From Acridotheres tristis (lineage: Eukaryota; Chordata; Aves; Passeriformes; Sturnidae): DNA of 64,000 nucleotides. Positions 62,736 through 64,000 of this stretch are shown here, piece after piece (within the stretch, counting starts at the first letter, position 1; each line of letters opens with the position of its first letter). Location of the stretch: positions 8,722,479-8,786,478 of the forward strand of contig CM072899.1 in assembly GCA_037013685.1 (NCBI GenBank), in the 5' to 3' direction. The position numbers were made by a program, and so were the translations under genes. The notes beneath the pieces were generated by a model. That model was not told the origin of the DNA and did not search any database. It saw only the letters and a program-made list of their open reading frames with translations.

Positions 62736-64000
62736 GTGATTTCTTGTTGGGTTTTTTGTTGGTTTTAAGTACAACTATTTTTTTTTAAAGCTTTGTATAC
62801 CAAAAAGAATCAGCTTTAGCAAAGGCTGTGAAAGGCCAACAGCTGACAGAAAAGGTTTGGATAAAAATGTGCTACAGGTTTTTACTTCAGTAGCACACTT
62901 GGGAAAAGGGAAAATGATGGTACACAACTGGGAACTTCTCAGAGAGCAGCACATGGGTACAGTGTGATAGATCACAGCAGTTCACAACCACAGCATGAGA
63001 TTTCCACTGCAACAACCTCCTTACTTGTGCTGCAGCTCTCATACCACCCCTTAGACATTTTTAAATGTATAACCAGAATTGAAAGTGGTGCTGTTTCAGT
63101 TACATTACTGACTTCTAAATAAATTAAAGATTTTATGTTGTGTATATAGAAAACATATATTTTATTAATGGAAAAAAAAGTAAAAAACTCACCTTAATTT
63201 GTAGGTAGTTTGTAGGTAAAATGAGAGTAAAGTATTTTCACAGTCCTTTCCTTAAAAGTTTTCTTAACACTTAGTGGGGGGTTGAGCTCCACATTTCACT
63301 TGCTTGCCCCTCCTTTCCCCCTTTGCTCAATCAGTTCCTGGCTGGCTGTTGCTCAGGGCACACTGTCTGCTTGGTAGGGTCACGTACCCAGTAGGAAGGT
63401 GCAAGTTCAGAAGTGTCACTCAGAAGGGCAATGCCTGTCCCTTACACAGCACTGCTGACACTCAGAGCCAGTTTTTGGCATTTCATAGACAAATAGCACA
63501 GTTTGGGTTGGAAAGGACATTTAAAGGTCATCTAGTCCAGCCTTCTGCAATGAGCAAGGACATCCTCAACTAGATCAGGTTGCTCAGAGCCCTGTTCAGC
63601 CTGACCTGGAATGTTTGCAGGGAGGAGGCATCCACCAGCTCTCTGGGCAACCTGTGCCACTGTTTCTCTACACTCATTGAAAATGAGTTCTTCATTATGT
63701 CTAGTCTAAATCTACCTTCTTTTAGTTTAAAACCATTATCCCTCACCCTACGGTAACAGGCCCTGCTAAAAAGTTGTCCCTATCATATAAAAGATGATGA
63801 GATTTTATGCCGAGCTCTTCACCACTTACAGTGAGTGGAACTAGTGAAGGGGCAAATGTGACATCAAGAGCTCTTGGACCTGATCATTATATTCCCATTA
63901 AAAAGCAGCTCTCCACTGCTCCCTCAGTACAAAAAAAAAAAATCCCACGTCTTCTCCCACTCAGGTGTGCTTTTATCAGGGCCCCTGATGCCAAAGGCTG
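62736..64000 (+). other. ACOX2: ACOX2 intron, 5' part
   Basis: Non-coding sequence after the donor TACAG followed by gtgatt. It holds AT-rich DNA to about 63.25 kb and then a CR1 fragment. No further ACOX2 exon was found before the window ends. Confidence 0.7.
63484..63790 (-). mobile_element. CR1 LINE fragment (3' end), minus strand, in ACOX2 intron
   Basis: It begins with a degenerate 'catagacaaatagcacagtt' and then 'tgggttggaaaggacattt' and 'aaaggtcatctagtccag', the reverse complement of the CR1 3' end. It continues with 'ctctgggcaacctgtgccac' and 'tctagtctaaatctaccttc', also typical CR1 3'-region phrases. It is a truncated, inactive copy of about 300 bases, opposite in direction to ACOX2. 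Confidence 0.92.

Noticed and set aside
1..64000. CRISPR arrays, prokaryotic operons, integrated viruses, tRNA or rRNA genes
   Set aside because: None was seen. The tandem repeats present are eukaryotic micro- and minisatellites without spacers, and no retroviral gene or LTR pair was recognised by eye.

Overview
This window is nuclear DNA from a vertebrate, almost certainly a bird. It has spliced GT-AG genes, two CR1-type LINE fragments with the avian 3' tail signature, short introns, long non-coding stretches and GC-rich CpG patches at gene starts. Three genes are recognised from their exon translations: FAM3D, FAM107A and the first coding exons of ACOX2. All lie on the + strand. They have the same order and relative orientation as on human chromosome 3p14, from general knowledge of that locus. 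The order of bird cannot be told from the sequence.

Layout. Positions 1-20.2 kb are non-coding apart from one CR1 element and a few weak exon-like signals; the upstream neighbour expected from human synteny (CFAP20DC) was not found. FAM3D spans 21.1-25.25 kb in eight coding exons whose phases all match (225 aa). From 25.6 to 49.4 kb human has no well-known protein-coding gene. Here a chain of exon-like segments on the + strand joins in one reading frame: a CpG-island first exon at 29.1 kb encoding a short N-terminus with an N-myristoylation-type start, then exons at 39.9, 40.8, 42.8 and 43.5 kb, a stop codon and a poly(A) signal. This predicts an unrecognised 292-aa protein and is the main finding. 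FAM107A follows (three coding exons, 49.46-54.05 kb, 144 aa) with a 3' UTR of about 3.1 kb. A 45-bp minisatellite and a CpG island precede ACOX2, whose first two coding exons (61.25-62.74 kb) are in the window; the rest of ACOX2 lies beyond it. A second CR1 fragment sits in the last intron.

The genes do not form an operon-like unit. FAM3D encodes a small secreted cytokine-like protein, FAM107A an actin-associated stress-response protein, and ACOX2 a peroxisomal branched-chain acyl-CoA oxidase. What ties them together is conserved synteny. No system resembling prokaryotic accessory systems, CRISPR or viral genes was seen.
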